In this document: piece by piece, positions 44,688 through 56,216 of the stretch | Layout of the letters: each line of letters starts with the position of its first letter | How positions within the stretch are numbered: the stretch's first letter is position 1 | Program-made: the position numbers and the translations under genes | Notes under the pieces: model-generated | Database searches by the model: none | What the model saw: the letters and a program-made list of their open reading frames with translations, nothing else | Told to the model about the DNA's origin: nothing | Assembly (NCBI RefSeq): GCF_040954645.1 | Contig: NC_092803.1 | Span: 62,858,484-62,922,483, forward strand | Length of the DNA stretch: 64,000 nt | Reading direction: 5' to 3' | Source of the DNA: Diabrotica undecimpunctata | Taxonomy: Eukaryota > Arthropoda > Insecta > Coleoptera > Chrysomelidae

Positions 44688-45602
44688 TGGAAAACACACT
44701 ATTCGGTATGACAAAGAAAAACATTCGTAAAATGGCCTAAGAGCTTGTAAAGAGGAACTTAATGAACACAGGTTTTCTAAAAATAAAATGTCAGGTGAAA
44801 CGTACTAGTTAAGAGATTTTCCAAAAAGATATCATATCAGTTGTCAGAGCGAGAGGCTTCAATAAAGAGGCAGTTGTAGAGGGAGTCGTTTTTTCTCTTT
44901 TGGGCGAAATACAAAATAAAAATAACATTAATCCTATAAGAATATATAATATGAATAAATCTGGTATCCAGATATTTTCCAAAATTTTGGTATATAAAGG
45001 GCGAGAACAGGTTGATTTCCTAACAAGCGGTAAAAGGGGGCAAAATATCGCCGCTGTTCTCTGTGCAAAAACTGTAATATTGTAATCTCTTTTCTAGGTC
45101 TATTGATTTCTACAGCAATAAAAATCCCTTGAAAATTAAGGAATTAATTTTTATGTTTAGGTTTCCCATTTGGAACGCTTTTTTTTTACAACGAATCTTA
45201 ACATGAAATCTGATACCTTCATTCTGTTCTTAAAACATGTCCAACAACATACACAATGCTTAGTTGAAAATAGGATCCTTTTATTGTTTGATGAGCATTG
45301 AAGTCACAAGTCGAAGGCGAAGTGCCGAAGCCAAAGAATACCCTAGAGAAAATGGCATTATAATCCTGTCATTTCCACCACATTGCACGCACGAGATGCA
45401 GTCATTGGATATAGCAGTATTTTTACTCCTATTGGTGTGTTTTAATAAGGAAGTTATTTTACGGCTTAAAACAAACCCTGGAAAATCGTAAAACTCTGTA
45501 TTACATGGTTAAATTTTTTGGAAAATCGTATCGTAGATCTGCACATTTAATAATCAGTGTAGTGGATTCGAGACAGATGGCATCTATCCTTTTAATCGGA
45601 AT
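44688..45602 (+). pseudogene. pogo/Tigger-type transposase fragment
   Basis: Plus-strand pieces in the order of the DDE_1 transposase of pogo elements: ENTLFGMTKKNIRKMA, ARGFNKEAVVEGV, NPIRIYNMNKSGIQIF (normally YNxDE/DxxGI, so the first Asp is replaced by Asn), GREQVDFLTSGKRGQNIAAV, ILLLFDEH (second Asp), ENGIIILSFPPHCTHEMQSL, LDIAVF, and SGFETDGIYPFNRN at the end. The N-terminal DNA-binding domain is missing and stops interrupt the frame. It ends at 45602, directly against a Penelope-like fragment. Confidence 0.82.
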
Positions 45603-46027
45603 GAACGATGCACATGTGGACTGGTATATGTGGGAACCACAAAAAAAACACAAACACAAGGATAAACAAACATAAAAGCCATTGTCGTTTAGGACATATC
45701 AACAAATCTGCCGTTGCCGAACACGCTTTGGGAAGCTGAGAACATCGGATACTGTTTGAAGAAACGCAGACGCTGGATAAAACATAAGATACCACGGTTA
45801 TATCGAGAAGCGGTGGAACTATATAAGCATCCAAATAATTTTGACCGGATAAAAGAAGGACTAAAAAGTAACAAAACATGGATACCAATATTAAAATCTA
45901 CAAACACCCTTCCCGCAAATCACGAAAAAAGAAAAGCTACAAACGACACGCCCCCTCACGCCGAAACAAGAGGAGGGAAGGCAAGTAGAAAATATAAATA
46001 TGGCCTCCGTAACACAACGCGATGTCA
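45603..46027 (+). pseudogene. Penelope-like GIY-YIG endonuclease relic, 5' part
   Basis: Starts CTCGLVYVGTTKK, the GIY-YIG motif. After a frameshift it reads NTNTRINKHKSHCRLGHINK and SAVAEHALGS (the second conserved endonuclease block). It returns to the ORF with PRLYREAVELYKHPNNFDR, EGLKSNKTWIPIL and YKYGLRNTTR. This is the C-terminal endonuclease of a Penelope-like or GIY-YIG retroelement. It is interrupted after 46027 by the Jockey LINE and resumes at 51790. Confidence 0.72.
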
Positions 46028-46520
46028 AGTGACTAGTAAGTTCGACTCCAGCAGTCGAACACAGCAGACGTGCCGAAGAGCGACTAGCGACACCGCCGAG
46101 GAGCTGCAGCGACCAAGTCCGAGCCGAACTTATCAGTTCGTGCCGTGTATGTAAGCACGGTAGCGGAGACTTGGCGTTAACAGCGCCTAGGCCTGAAAAA
46201 GAGAGGCAAAATCCTACGTCACAACTAGGTTAGCCGGGGAGATTTGTTTTTTAAATCAGATCTTCACGGAGGCCAAAATTGAGGCGTAGGAAAGCGAAAA
46301 AGCATACGGGCTTGCCCGTCGGGATATTCTCTGTGCCTCCGTTGGGATGACACTGTGGGATATAGTTGTTTAGAACTCTATATCTGGCAGACACGGCCCC
46401 AGGGTCAGAGAATTGAGAAACTCAAGAGGATCCCCGCTTTAGTTCTGTCTAAAGCGTGAGCTACCGCGAAAGGGGTCACTGGGTGGCACCCAGAAACCGT
46501 GCTGGCAACGGGCCAGACGG

Positions 46521-48179
46521 ATGACAAAAAAGCCCTCATTCACATTCAGATATCCGTCCCCCAAAATGGATCGCTCTCGATCCCCGCCTGACAGAAAGGC
46601 ACCCCCCAGTCCCACCCCATATGGTTACAGTGAGAGGAAACTCCACTGTAACATCTACGACGCACTACCCCCCATGGATGATGACAGCGCAAACTACGAA
46701 ATATTCAAGGAACTGCCGATAGAAGACGAAAAACAAGAAAACGAAGGGGAATTCAAACGTCCCAAAAACAAGAAGAAGAGGACAAAAGACAGAGCGGAGG
46801 GAAACCGCGAAGAACCACAAACTACCGACGACGATACGCCAAAAAGGCTAACGCAAAAAAGGACAAGACAGAGAAGTAGCGAGGACGACAAGTCCGAACT
46901 ACTTGCATTAAGGACATTATTAAAAGAAAAAGATGCAGAAATTGCATCTTTAAGGAAAAAGATACAAGAGCTCCAAGACACAATGGTAGCCTCTCAAAAG
47001 TCCATCATCGAACACATGGACAAGAAGTTCAACCAACTGAACTCAAAAAATCCCGAGGAAAACCTGGCAAACCAGGCACAGAAATATAAACAAGAAGACA
47101 ACCTGAAAAATCAGGCAAAACCGGAGGAAAACCCTAAAACTCAGGGCAAAAAGAAGCAAAAAACCACAGGAGCCATTCCAAAGAATACTCAAGCCGAAGC
47201 TACGGGAACAATCCCAAAAAATACACAAAAAGAAGAAAAAATAACAAAAGGAAGAAAAGAAGATTTCCCACCCCTCACCCCTCCGAAACAACATCAGGAA
47301 GGTGAAGCTAAAGCTGATCGGCGTCCTCCGTCTCCGTCACAGATGGACATTGAAGTTGCTCCCAAGAAAACTTGGGCAAAACCACCTGTAATCAAATTAC
47401 AGAGTGTGAGATACACAGGTGCAATACTAAGTATTGCACAAAAACAACAAATCATCACAGCGAACAAGCTGTCGAGAAGTGGAAGAGAAACACTCATCCA
47501 AGCAAAGAACCCCGAGGACTATCGCAAAATGGTGAAAATCATTGAAAAATTCAATGAAGAAAATCCAATTCAATGGATTGCATTCCCATTAGAAGAAGAC
47601 ATCAAACCAAGGATGGTTTTGAGAGGGTTACCTCCAACTACGAACACGACTGAAATGTTCGAGGCCATCAGAGATGAGTATGATATAGAAGTCGTGTCGA
47701 TTAAGAACATGACTTCAAGAAAAAGCGACAGAAGACACTTACCAATGTTTGTCATGACGGTGGAGAGGGAGGACACCGAAAAGCTAAAAGGCATCACTAA
47801 CCTGATGCACATGAAAATTAAAATAGAGGATTTACGCAAAGCAACAGGGCCCACACAGTGCTTCAACTGCCAGGGCTACCATCACGCGCAGAGAGCGTGC
47901 TTTAAAGCACCCCGCTGCGTAAAATGCGGAGAGGAACACTCCAGCAAAAGCTGCCAATTGCCCAAAGATCAAAAGGCAAAATGTGCAAATTGCCAAGGAC
48001 AGCACCCAGCAAATTTCAGGGGATGCCCAAGATGCCCTACATGGGGACGTCAACAGCAGCTCCAACAAAGACAGAACGCAACGGCGCAAAGAAGGCCACA
48101 AATCACTCCCGGCGGCCCATCATACGCCCAGGCAGCAACAACAAAAGTACAAGATAAGGAAAACACCATCACGGCCTAG
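46521..48179 (+). CDS. Jockey LINE ORF1 (Gag-like RNA-binding protein)
   Basis: 552 codons from ATG 46521. An N-terminal Pro/Ser-rich and acidic region is followed by a Lys/Glu-rich coiled coil about residues 115-170 (LLKEKDAEIASLRKKIQELQ). Next comes a basic, Gln/Asn-rich linker, then an RRM-like PRE_C2HC region about 365-445 (RMVLRGLPPTTNTTEMFEAI). Three knuckles follow: CFNCQGYHHAQRAC from residue 447 (CX2CX4HX4C), CVKCGEEHSSKSC (CX2CX3HX4C) and CANCQGQHPANFRGC. In Jockey-clade LINEs this protein coats the element RNA. The frame is intact and ends 74 bp before ORF2. Confidence 0.9.
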   Translation: MTKKPSFTFRYPSPKMDRSRSPPDRKAPPSPTPYGYSERKLHCNIYDALPPMDDDSANYEIFKELPIEDEKQENEGEFKRPKNKKKRTKDRAEGNREEPQTTDDDTPKRLTQKRTRQRSSEDDKSELLALRTLLKEKDAEIASLRKKIQELQDTMVASQKSIIEHMDKKFNQLNSKNPEENLANQAQKYKQEDNLKNQAKPEENPKTQGKKKQKTTGAIPKNTQAEATGTIPKNTQKEEKITKGRKEDFPPLTPPKQHQEGEAKADRRPPSPSQMDIEVAPKKTWAKPPVIKLQSVRYTGAILSIAQKQQIITANKLSRSGRETLIQAKNPEDYRKMVKIIEKFNEENPIQWIAFPLEEDIKPRMVLRGLPPTTNTTEMFEAIRDEYDIEVVSIKNMTSRKSDRRHLPMFVMTVEREDTEKLKGITNLMHMKIKIEDLRKATGPTQCFNCQGYHHAQRACFKAPRCVKCGEEHSSKSCQLPKDQKAKCANCQGQHPANFRGCPRCPTWGRQQQLQQRQNATAQRRPQITPGGPSYAQAATTKVQDKENTITA

Positions 48180-48252
48180 TTAACTCTGTGAAAGAGTTAC
48201 TAACTAGAGTAGTCAACGAGGCGATAGCAGATATAAAGCTAGCACTGAACTA

Positions 48253-49521
48253 GTGCAAGCAAATAGGGGATACTTGAGGATAGGCTCCTGGAATCCAGGA
48301 GGCATAAGGACCAACCAGAATATACTGGACGAACTGGTCAATAGATACGAAATGGATGTCGTTGCAATACAAGAAACAAAACTTACAAACAACATAAGTA
48401 TAAAATTCCCAGGATACGACATATATAGGAACGACAACACAGCAAGATCAGGTGGCACAGCAATCTTAGTGAAAAAAGGCATAGAACACATCAGAATAAT
48501 AACACCGCAACTAAATACTATGCAAGCAACAACAGTAAGAATACAAATGAGGCAAGGAGAAGTCAACATTACCTCCGCCTACGTGAGACCACAAGATCTA
48601 CTGATCGACGACGACCTGAACACGTTCTTAAATAACGAACCCTCAATAATAATAGGAGACCTAAACGCAAGATCCCCTAATTGGAACGACAGAGCTACGA
48701 ACAGAAATGGAAGACTATTAAATACCTACATCGAAAATAATGAAGACATTATGGCAATGGGCCCAACAGACCCTACTCACTATCCAGGAAACGGACTTCC
48801 CACACACATAGATATAGTAGTAGCAAAAAATCTAGGACTACAAACAGAATTACAAACATTAAACGAAGGCACAACCGACCACAATCCCATCCTATTAGAA
48901 CTAGGTACGTGGGAGGAAGAAAGCACAATCAGAAGAATTAAAAAGAAAACAAAATGGACAAACTTTAAGAGACTCGTGAGCACTGGAATAAATATAGTTC
49001 CAGTGATAGAAACCCCACGAGAAATAGAAGACAAAGTCCTAGAGTTGGAAAACATCATCCAACAAGCGCTCAGAAACAGCACCACAGAAGAGGAAGTAGA
49101 AATGCATTCTGGAAGATTGAAGGATATACCACAAGCAATAAAAGACTTGATAAGGGAAAAGAACAGAGCAAAGCAGACAGCAAGAAGGACAAGGAATCAG
49201 GCAGACAAAAACAGATCAAACAGACTAAACAGAGAGGTCAAAACAGCACTACAACAACACCGTAGTGAAAGCTGGGAAAATCACCTAAGAGATATGGAGG
49301 AACAAGGACCACACATGCAAAACCTCTGGAGACTCCAGAGGATTTTGAGAACCGACAGAAAACCAATCCCCCCACTACACGGGGAAAATGGAATCGTATA
49401 CACCATAGAGGAAAAAGCAGAGGTAATGAGGAGTACTCTCGAGAGAGTGTACATTAAATTACCACCCAGACGAAGACATCGACTTCATAGAAGAAGTCGA
49501 AAGACAAAGAGAAAGACCTGA
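48253..49521 (+). pseudogene. Jockey LINE ORF2, endonuclease part
   Basis: Opens YLRIGSWNPGG (endonuclease start), then VVAIQETKL (catalytic Glu), SGGTAILVKKG, IIIGDLNARSPNW (GDxN), and TDHNPILLEL (the conserved DH near the C-terminal end), i.e. a complete APE-type endonuclease of about 220 residues that nicks target DNA. A basic linker follows. The frame leaves the correct register at an extra A in 49456-49458 and ends at 49521. The first codon in my boundary is GTG; no in-frame ATG exists between the upstream stop (48205) and 48352, which is already inside the domain. Confidence 0.88.
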
Positions 49522-50932
49522 TAATCCAAACGAAATTATCCCTCATACAACACCAGAGGAGATAAACGAACTGATCAAAAACAGCTCGCCGAAAAAAGCA
49601 CCCGGACCTGACCAAATCACTAATAGGGCACTAAAATACCTACCAGCGAGAGCTATAGTATACTTAACTAACATCATTAATGCAATGCTAAGATTCAAGA
49701 AATTCCCGAACAGATGGAAAGAGGCCCATGTCATAATGTTACCAAAGCCCGGAAAAGACAGCACATTCCCGCAAAATTACAGGCCAATAAGCTTACTACC
49801 TGCAATCAGTAAGATTGTAGAGAGAATCATACTCAGCAGATTACAAGCGGAAACAGATAGATTAAAAATAATACCTGAAGCCCAATTCGGCTTCAGATCA
49901 GAACACTCCAGTGAGCTACAAGTGCTCAGACTAACAGAGTACATAGCAGCTGGATTCAATGATAAACAATACACAGGAGCAGCCTTCCTTGACGTAAGCA
50001 AAGCATTCGACAGAGTCTGGCATAAAGGACTAATATACAAAATGAGAAGATACGGGTACAGTGGAGCAATGACAAGGCTGATCTCGTCGTACTTGAGCAA
50101 CCGACGTTTCAGAGTCCGGATAGGACAAGTCCTATCCGAACTCGGGAACCCGGAGGCTGGAGTGCCACAGGGAGCGGTACTGTCACCCCTACTGTACTCA
50201 ATATACACAGCAGACATACCTAGAACACCAGGTACACTATTAAGCCTATATGCCGACGACACAGCGATAGCGGCCAAACATAGAAACATAGACACTGCGG
50301 TGAATAACCTCCAAACAGCACTAGACGACATAGAAGAATGGAGTTTAAAATGGAAAATAGCAATAAACTCCGAAAAGACACAGGCTGTACTTTTCAAAAA
50401 GCGGCATCAGCAACCAGAAGAACAGGTAACTGTGCAAGACAATCCCATTGAGTGGAAAAGCGAAGCCAAATACCTCGGAGTAATTATGGATAAAGGACTA
50501 ACATTCAACAAACACGTAGAAGCCACAGTACAAAAGGCAAACATGGCAAGAGCTTCTGTAAGAGGACTAACAGGGAGGAAAAGTAAACTCAGACTAAAAA
50601 CTAAGATAAGACTAATAAACAGCATAATACTGCCCATACTGACATATGCATCCCTCGCCTGGGGACATGTATGCAAAACATCAAAAAAGAAAATACAAGC
50701 GGCTCACAACAACAGCCTTAGAGAAGCAGTCAACGTACTAAGATACGTTGCAGAAAGATTCCTCTTCAGAGAATTGCAACAAATCAGAGTGACAGACACG
50801 ATGAAAGAAAAAGCCAGGACAAAGTTTGCAGATATAGAGAACCACCCCAACTACATACTTAGAGAGATGATGAGGTATGACGCTTTCCACAGATGGAAGC
50901 ACAAAAGACCAAAACAACAAATAGTAGAATAA
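49459..50932 (+). pseudogene. Jockey LINE ORF2, reverse transcriptase part
   Basis: Continues ORF2 in the +1 frame after the single-base insertion. Blocks: KKAPGPDQITNRALKY, NYRPISLLPAISKIVERII, AQFGFRSEHSSELQV, AAFLDVSKAFDRVWHKGL (first catalytic Asp), EAGVPQGAVLSPLLYSIYTAD, LSLYADDTAIAA (active site intact) and KYLGVIMDKGLTFNKHVE, then the Jockey-type C terminus (LPILTYASLAWGHVC, KIQAAHNNSLREAV). No RNase H follows, as usual for Jockey. All catalytic residues are present; only the frameshift inactivates this copy. Confidence 0.88.
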
Positions 50933-51126
50933 AATAAAAAGTACTAGAGAGAAAATAATACCAGAGAGAAAAAATAAAATACTAGAGAGAAAACAAAAAC
51001 ACCAGAGAGAAAACACCTCAAAAATAACAACAACGCACACAGAAGACAGTTCGTAGCTCAAAACACCAAAGACTATCGCAAAGCACAGAGTGGGCCCAGT
51101 TGCCTATAGACGATAAAGTCTATATT

Positions 51127-51193
<67 letters not shown>

Positions 51194-51777
51194 CAATGTT
51201 ATAGTATGGACTTTACACTAATTCTGATTTTTTGTTTCAGGGCCACCTACAAAAAAAATTATAAAAAACACAAAAAACCGGCCTCGGCCACCAAAAAAAT
51301 TAAAAAATACTAACAAAAGCCGGCGTAAGCCACCAAAAAAATTAACAAAAACCCCAAAACCCGGGCACGTAGGGCCCAACCCCTTGAGCACCAAGTCGCC
51401 GAACTGAGCCTAGGCTCAGAGCGGAGACTTGAGGCCCAAGTAAGCAATTTTAGTTCGCGGATAAGCCACATCATGATAACAGGATCATAGCGACAATGCG
51501 CTGTCCTGAGTTTTGCAACCGGTTAGGAAACCATGTTGGGGTTCTATTACCCAGGACCTCCACATGAAGAGCATTTGGCTGATAGTTGTGCCCCTATCGC
51601 GCATCAGAGTGCTATAGGGGGGAAAGGGATGGTCTAGAGCATTGGAGCGCGGTGGGGTGACTCCTGTATATACTCGAGTTAACACACCTCGCTCCAATGA
51701 ATTGTTACACCCGAACGTAATTCTTAGGGGTGAACATGTCTCATAGGCTGGGTTTAATCAAATTGCTTGCTTGCTTG
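50933..51777 (+). other. 3' UTR of the Jockey LINE
   Basis: 845 bp. It begins with four 20-21-bp imperfect repeats around CCAGAGAGAAAA (50941-51018), then a TA microsatellite. Two copies of a GCCACCAAAAAAATTA block with CCGG flanks follow (51280-51345), then a GC-richer tail and a terminal (TTGC)n-like run. Confidence 0.75.
51129..51190. repeat. (TA)n microsatellite in LINE 3' UTR
   Basis: About 62 bp of TA dinucleotides within the Jockey 3' region. Confidence 0.97.
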
Positions 51778-51789
51778 AACGCGATGTCA

Positions 51790-52143
51790 GTTTCAGGTTA
51801 CAAGCGGAGCAGTAACATCTCCAGAAGATGCCAACCCCTAGTGTTGGCGAAACTTCGAGAACTAATCTCAGAAGACAGCGGCCTAACAGCCCGAACAAAC
51901 AGTTTAACAAGGTAAACGATGGCCGTGAAAGCCTAACGCATTTTATGTACATTATGCCATGGCAAGAACCGATAAAATAACACCTGATAAAATGTTAAGA
52001 CGAAATACAACGATTTCATGAAGAAAAAAGGTGAAAGGAAATGTAACCATATTAAAAAAGGATTTATGGAAAAGAAATGAATATTTTAATATCATAAGAC
52101 TGATTCTTAAGTACAAATTTATAGTTTTCAACAGGTGGTACAT
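51790..52143 (+). pseudogene. Penelope-like relic, 3' part
   Basis: Resumes after the Jockey insertion as VSGYKRSSNISRRCQPLVLA and KLRELISEDSGLTART, the conserved segment that normally follows YKYGLRNTTR in this element group. It then becomes non-coding 3' sequence to about 52140. Confidence 0.6.
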
Positions 52144-52722
52144 CTATTTAATTTCATTCAAATACAATAGAAGCTATACTAGCGATTTCATTTTATTTTG
52201 ATGTCGTCTTAAGTGAGTTGTAATACCAAACAAGGTCAGAATTTTCATCTCCTTTTACGATTTATGCCAATTTTCCAGGTCTATTATTGATTTCCTTCAA
52301 CAACATTACTCTGGTGACCAATAATTCTACTCCACATTCTTCTGCATACCTTGCAGGTGAAAACGTGTCTCTAATATGAATAAAATATGAACCGGGAATC
52401 CGTTTATACGACGTTTGTGCAAAATAAAATACTCCAATAAAATAACAAAAAATCTAATGTTATTCTCCTTATATGGAATTTTAGAAAGATTAGATTTAAA
52501 AACATAAATAGTCTCGTGGTGAAAATTTAGATTTTGTTAAATATTTGTCGATTATTGGACTAAATGTAAATTTAGCAATTTTTCTGATATATTTGAATGA
52601 TTTTATTTAATACATTGGGAAAAAAGTTTAAATGCTATACTCGGTTTATAAAAATACTTTATCTATAAGACGTATTTAAAGTTGTTACAAATTATGTTTG
52701 AACGTGATCGACGAAAATAGTA
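52144..52722. other. no gene seen
   Basis: AT-rich DNA between the Penelope relic and piggyBac element 1. No motif was found. Confidence 0.4.
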
Positions 52723-52726
52723 TTAA

Positions 52727-55216
52727 CACTTTGACTGCCACACCAAATTCACCATAAGGGTCCTGTGCGCCACACTAATTTTTTTATGAAAATGTATTTA
52801 AAATTGTTTATCAACATACCTTAAATACATTGCTTAAATAATTAAATTATATTTTTTATAGTTTGACTAGTGTACGAAAAATATACACGTGGCCTGAAAA
52901 AGCATTTTTTTTGTTCTACGCCGCGTATATAAGTACGGATACACGGTCTAGACTTGTCGTATCTTGTCTAAAACCGTAGCGTGACGTTGGCTTGTATTTG
53001 TTAGTTTAACTCTAAACGTTACATCGTGCAGTTCATTTATTCCTAAAGGTAGTTTTTCTTGTACAAGTCTATAAAATGTCATCATATGAGAGAGAACAGG
53101 CCCGGCTTCATGCATTATGGGATGAAATATCAGATATGAGTAATGATAATGATGATCCATTTGGGAATAAGTCTGAAGAAGAGCCTGACTACGAAACAGA
53201 GAGTTCACGGAACAGCAGTGACATACCAACTAAAAGACCTCGGATAACGACTAGGGTAAGTGTGAATATAGTTCAATAAATAAATATAGGGCCGTAACTG
53301 ATAGATTATATACTTATACATATTTGACAATGAAATAATAGTTATTAATGTTATAAGTACATATATCATGTTGTAATTATTTTATTATATTCCAATGAGC
53401 TTGCGAGAGAGGGTAGAAAATTACAAGGGCAATAAGGTCATGTTTATGTACGAATTACACAAGATGTTACATACGACTACATTTAAATGCAAATTTATAT
53501 ATTCTATTGACATGCTGTTACATTTTTTTTTGTTTCAGATAGCCATGAGTCAGATAATCAAGATTCTTCATGTTCTTCTTCATCTTCAAGATTCAGGGAA
53601 AGAAGGCAATTCAGGGGCTGATTAAGGATTAGTATTTGGCGATATGAGAAATTTTAATTTTAAGGAAAATATAGGATTTACAGAAGAAGTCCTGAACATG
53701 AAAAATGAATTGAATTGAATTGAAATGAAAGCTTACTTCAGACTTTTTGTAGATGAAAAAATTATTATTATTATTCTCAAACAAACCAACATATACGCAA
53801 ATCAGGTAATTGTGAATAACATCGTTGAAGAAACCATCGGTCCATCTTTAAGACTTTTGGGGCTGCTGATTTGGATGGGTCTGGACCATAAACTTAAACT
53901 GGCTGATTATTGAAGAAATTCGACTTTTTACTGCTCAAAACTGCAGGATATATGTCTCGAAATAGATTGGAAATTTTGTTGAGTATGTGGAACTTCGCAA
54001 ATAATGATTTATGTCAAGCAGAAGACAGACTGTACAAAGTTCAGTTCCTGGTAACTTTATGTGAATATGTAAAAGGAAAGAAACATAAATTTGGAATCAA
54101 ATTAATGGCATGCCTGGGCAACTAAAGAAGTATTTGAACTTATGGACGAATGTCTCAATAAAGGAATGACATTGTACACTGACAACTGGTACACCGGCGT
54201 AGAGCTAGTTGAAAAGTTACAAAGCAGACAAACGCATCTAGTAGGAACACTACGAAAAAATCGGAAAAATATTTCAAAAGAAGTACTGGTAAGCAAACTG
54301 AAGAAGGGTGAAATTTTAGGAAGAGAGAGAAACAGCATTATCATTTTTAAATAGAAAGATAAGCGCGATGTCCTGATGCTTATCACCAAACATAAATTGA
54401 ATTTTATTGATGTTCCGGGTAGAATTGAGGTTAAAAAGAGGCCGAAAGCTATTATTGTGACTTATAATAATGCAAAAAGTTTCATTAGTGTATTCGACCA
54501 ATTGTCGTCTTATTCTTCCTCTATTAGACGGAGCATTGCATGGTACAGAAAGATGGCAGTTGAACTACTTACTGGAACAAGCATAGTAAATGCTCATTAT
54601 TTATATAATAAGATCAAAACTGTACCAGAAAGTTATACTCCCCACAACACACCGTCAGAACATAAATTTATTCAAGCTGGTAAAAAAAGTCGAAGCGTAA
54701 TTTGTTACCAACGAAATAAAAATGACCATCGACGACAGTATGCAATACATAAAACTTAGCAAGTTACCACTAAATGCCAAGTCTGTGACCAAAAATTTCT
54801 CTGCTTAGAATGTTTTTTTGATAAGCACAAAATTTTGCCAAAATAGTCATTTGAGTATAATTTAAAATATGTGTTATTATTTTATTTTATAGTGTATTAT
54901 TGTATCTATTGTATCTATTATTATTCACAATAAACACTTTTACATCAAAACTAATTAGCGTTTAAGGTATAAAAAATCTGCTATAATTCAACTACTAATA
55001 AAAAAAAATGACGAAGTATTTTTTTCCCAGAATACAATCATTTTTAATTTGCCCCAGGCCACGCTAAGTTAAATCCTATTAGAAATACACGTAAAGTGTG
55101 CTCTTGTGGAATACACATGGCCAAACGATCTTTACTGACTCTGTATAATATGTAAATATACACGTGGCGGTTTGAATTCAGCCACTGTGTATATTCAGGT
55201 ATACACAGTCAAAGTG
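52727..55216 (+). mobile_element. piggyBac-like transposon 1
   Basis: 2,490 bp bounded by TTAA (52723-52726 and 55217-55220) with perfect 11-bp terminal inverted repeats CACTTTGACTG/CAGTCAAAGTG. A TATACACGTGGC motif recurs in the same orientation near both ends (about 52882 and 55157). Encloses a decayed piggyBac transposase. TTAA target and matching TIRs make the borders firm. Confidence 0.95.
53076..54840 (+). pseudogene. piggyBac-type transposase
   Basis: Starts MSSYEREQARLHALWDEISD with an acidic region and KRPRITTR. GTAAGT at 53256 and TTTGTTTCAG ending at 53538 mark a likely 283-bp intron. Then come a Ser-rich segment (out of frame), AYFRLFVDEKIIIIILKQTN, LRLLGLLIWMGLDHKLKLAD, YMSRNRLEILLSMWNFANND, KGKKHKFGIKLMA, TLYTDNWYTGVELVEKLQSR (the DN of the catalytic triad) and THLVGTLRKNRKN. 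A C-terminal Cys-rich tail (CQVCDQKFLCLECFFDKHK) ends it. The segment that should hold the first catalytic Asp (between KVQFLV and VKGKKHK) is deleted. Several stops and frame changes are present. Confidence 0.88.
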
Positions 55217-55489
55217 TTAAAGGATGTAAAGTCAAATAGACCGCAACATCTTCTACAGATGAAATAAATAAATTATAGAAAAACCTCTAATTAATAATAT
55301 TTAATTTTAAAGTTTTCAGATCAATGGAAGCGTGGAATAAATATAAAACTTATTAGAAGTAATAAACGAAGTAAAAATGACAACAACAGAAATCATACGA
55401 TTTCCTATCTAGCGAAACTGATATTATACAGATAATTTCATCAAAGGAGTAAACAAAGCGTTACGCAAAGATATTGCGGGTTAATAGAC

Positions 55490-56060
55490 CGGTATATATT
55501 TCACAAGAAGCTGTGAGAATAATAACTGAAGAAATCGAAATAACAGAGAAAGATATACCTAAAGTCCTAAAGAAAGCCAACGGAATAAAGCACCAGGTCC
55601 TGGGAGCCTAATTTTTTTTTGTTGCATAGACTTTCGTCATTCAGCCAGTCTCGAAAGGTTATAATATAATTGCGTAAGAAAGTATATACACATAAGTACA
55701 GATTATTACTCTCAGACAAATGCACAGCGATATCCCTAAAACGAAATAAACGAATAATTAATAGAAGAACACGTCGAAGGAAAATACAAGGACACTCGCT
55801 TTTCGTAGCCTAAAATTGAAACTGATAAAATATCGCAAAGAGCACACGGATAGTATCTTTTATACGAGTGTTGTTTAATAAAATTGATACAGGAGAGGAG
55901 ATTCCTGATGATTGAAATCTATTATACAAAAATGTCCTTCATTTCCAAAAAAGGTAATAAAAAATCAAAAAATAACTGTAGAGGTATCAGTGTAATGCCT
56001 CCAGTAGCAATAATCTTGTCTACCTTATATCCATCCTTGTTATATTGTCGCAAATGAAGT
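55490..56060 (+). pseudogene. RTE-like LINE remnant
   Basis: IITEEIEITEKDIPKVLKKA near 55525-55585 matches the linker ahead of the KAPGPD-type RT start. SFISKKGNKKSKNNCRGISV near 55935-55995 matches the HKKGD...NYRGIS motif. Strongly decayed; the family is inferred from these two blocks only. Confidence 0.45.
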
Positions 56061-56216
56061 CAGTTCCTATAAAGCTGTTAAATAAATAAATATAACGGGA
56101 TTTTTGACATTGTTTGTGATTCTCATGAATTCAATAAAATTTATCACTTTTATTGACCGCTCACTATGCAATTTTCATTATTAGAGCCTAATTCTCAAAA
56201 CATACAGCATGAAATT

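Larger units (their letters stand above)
46028..51777 (+). mobile_element. Jockey-type LINE, nearly full length
   Basis: Flanked by AACGCGATGTCA on both sides (46016-46027 and 51778-51789), a perfect 12-bp target duplication inside the Penelope-like relic, whose reading resumes on the other side. Contents: a 493-bp GC-richer 5' UTR, ORF1 with three zinc knuckles, ORF2 with endonuclease and RT, and an 845-bp 3' region ending TTGCTTGCTTGCTTG instead of poly(A). The only clear ORF2 lesions are one 1-bp frameshift and a missing ATG, so this is a young copy. Confidence 0.9.

Noticed and set aside
49777..50397. 206-codon minus-strand open frame
   Set aside because: Antisense to the Jockey RT; Ser/Leu-rich with no motif.
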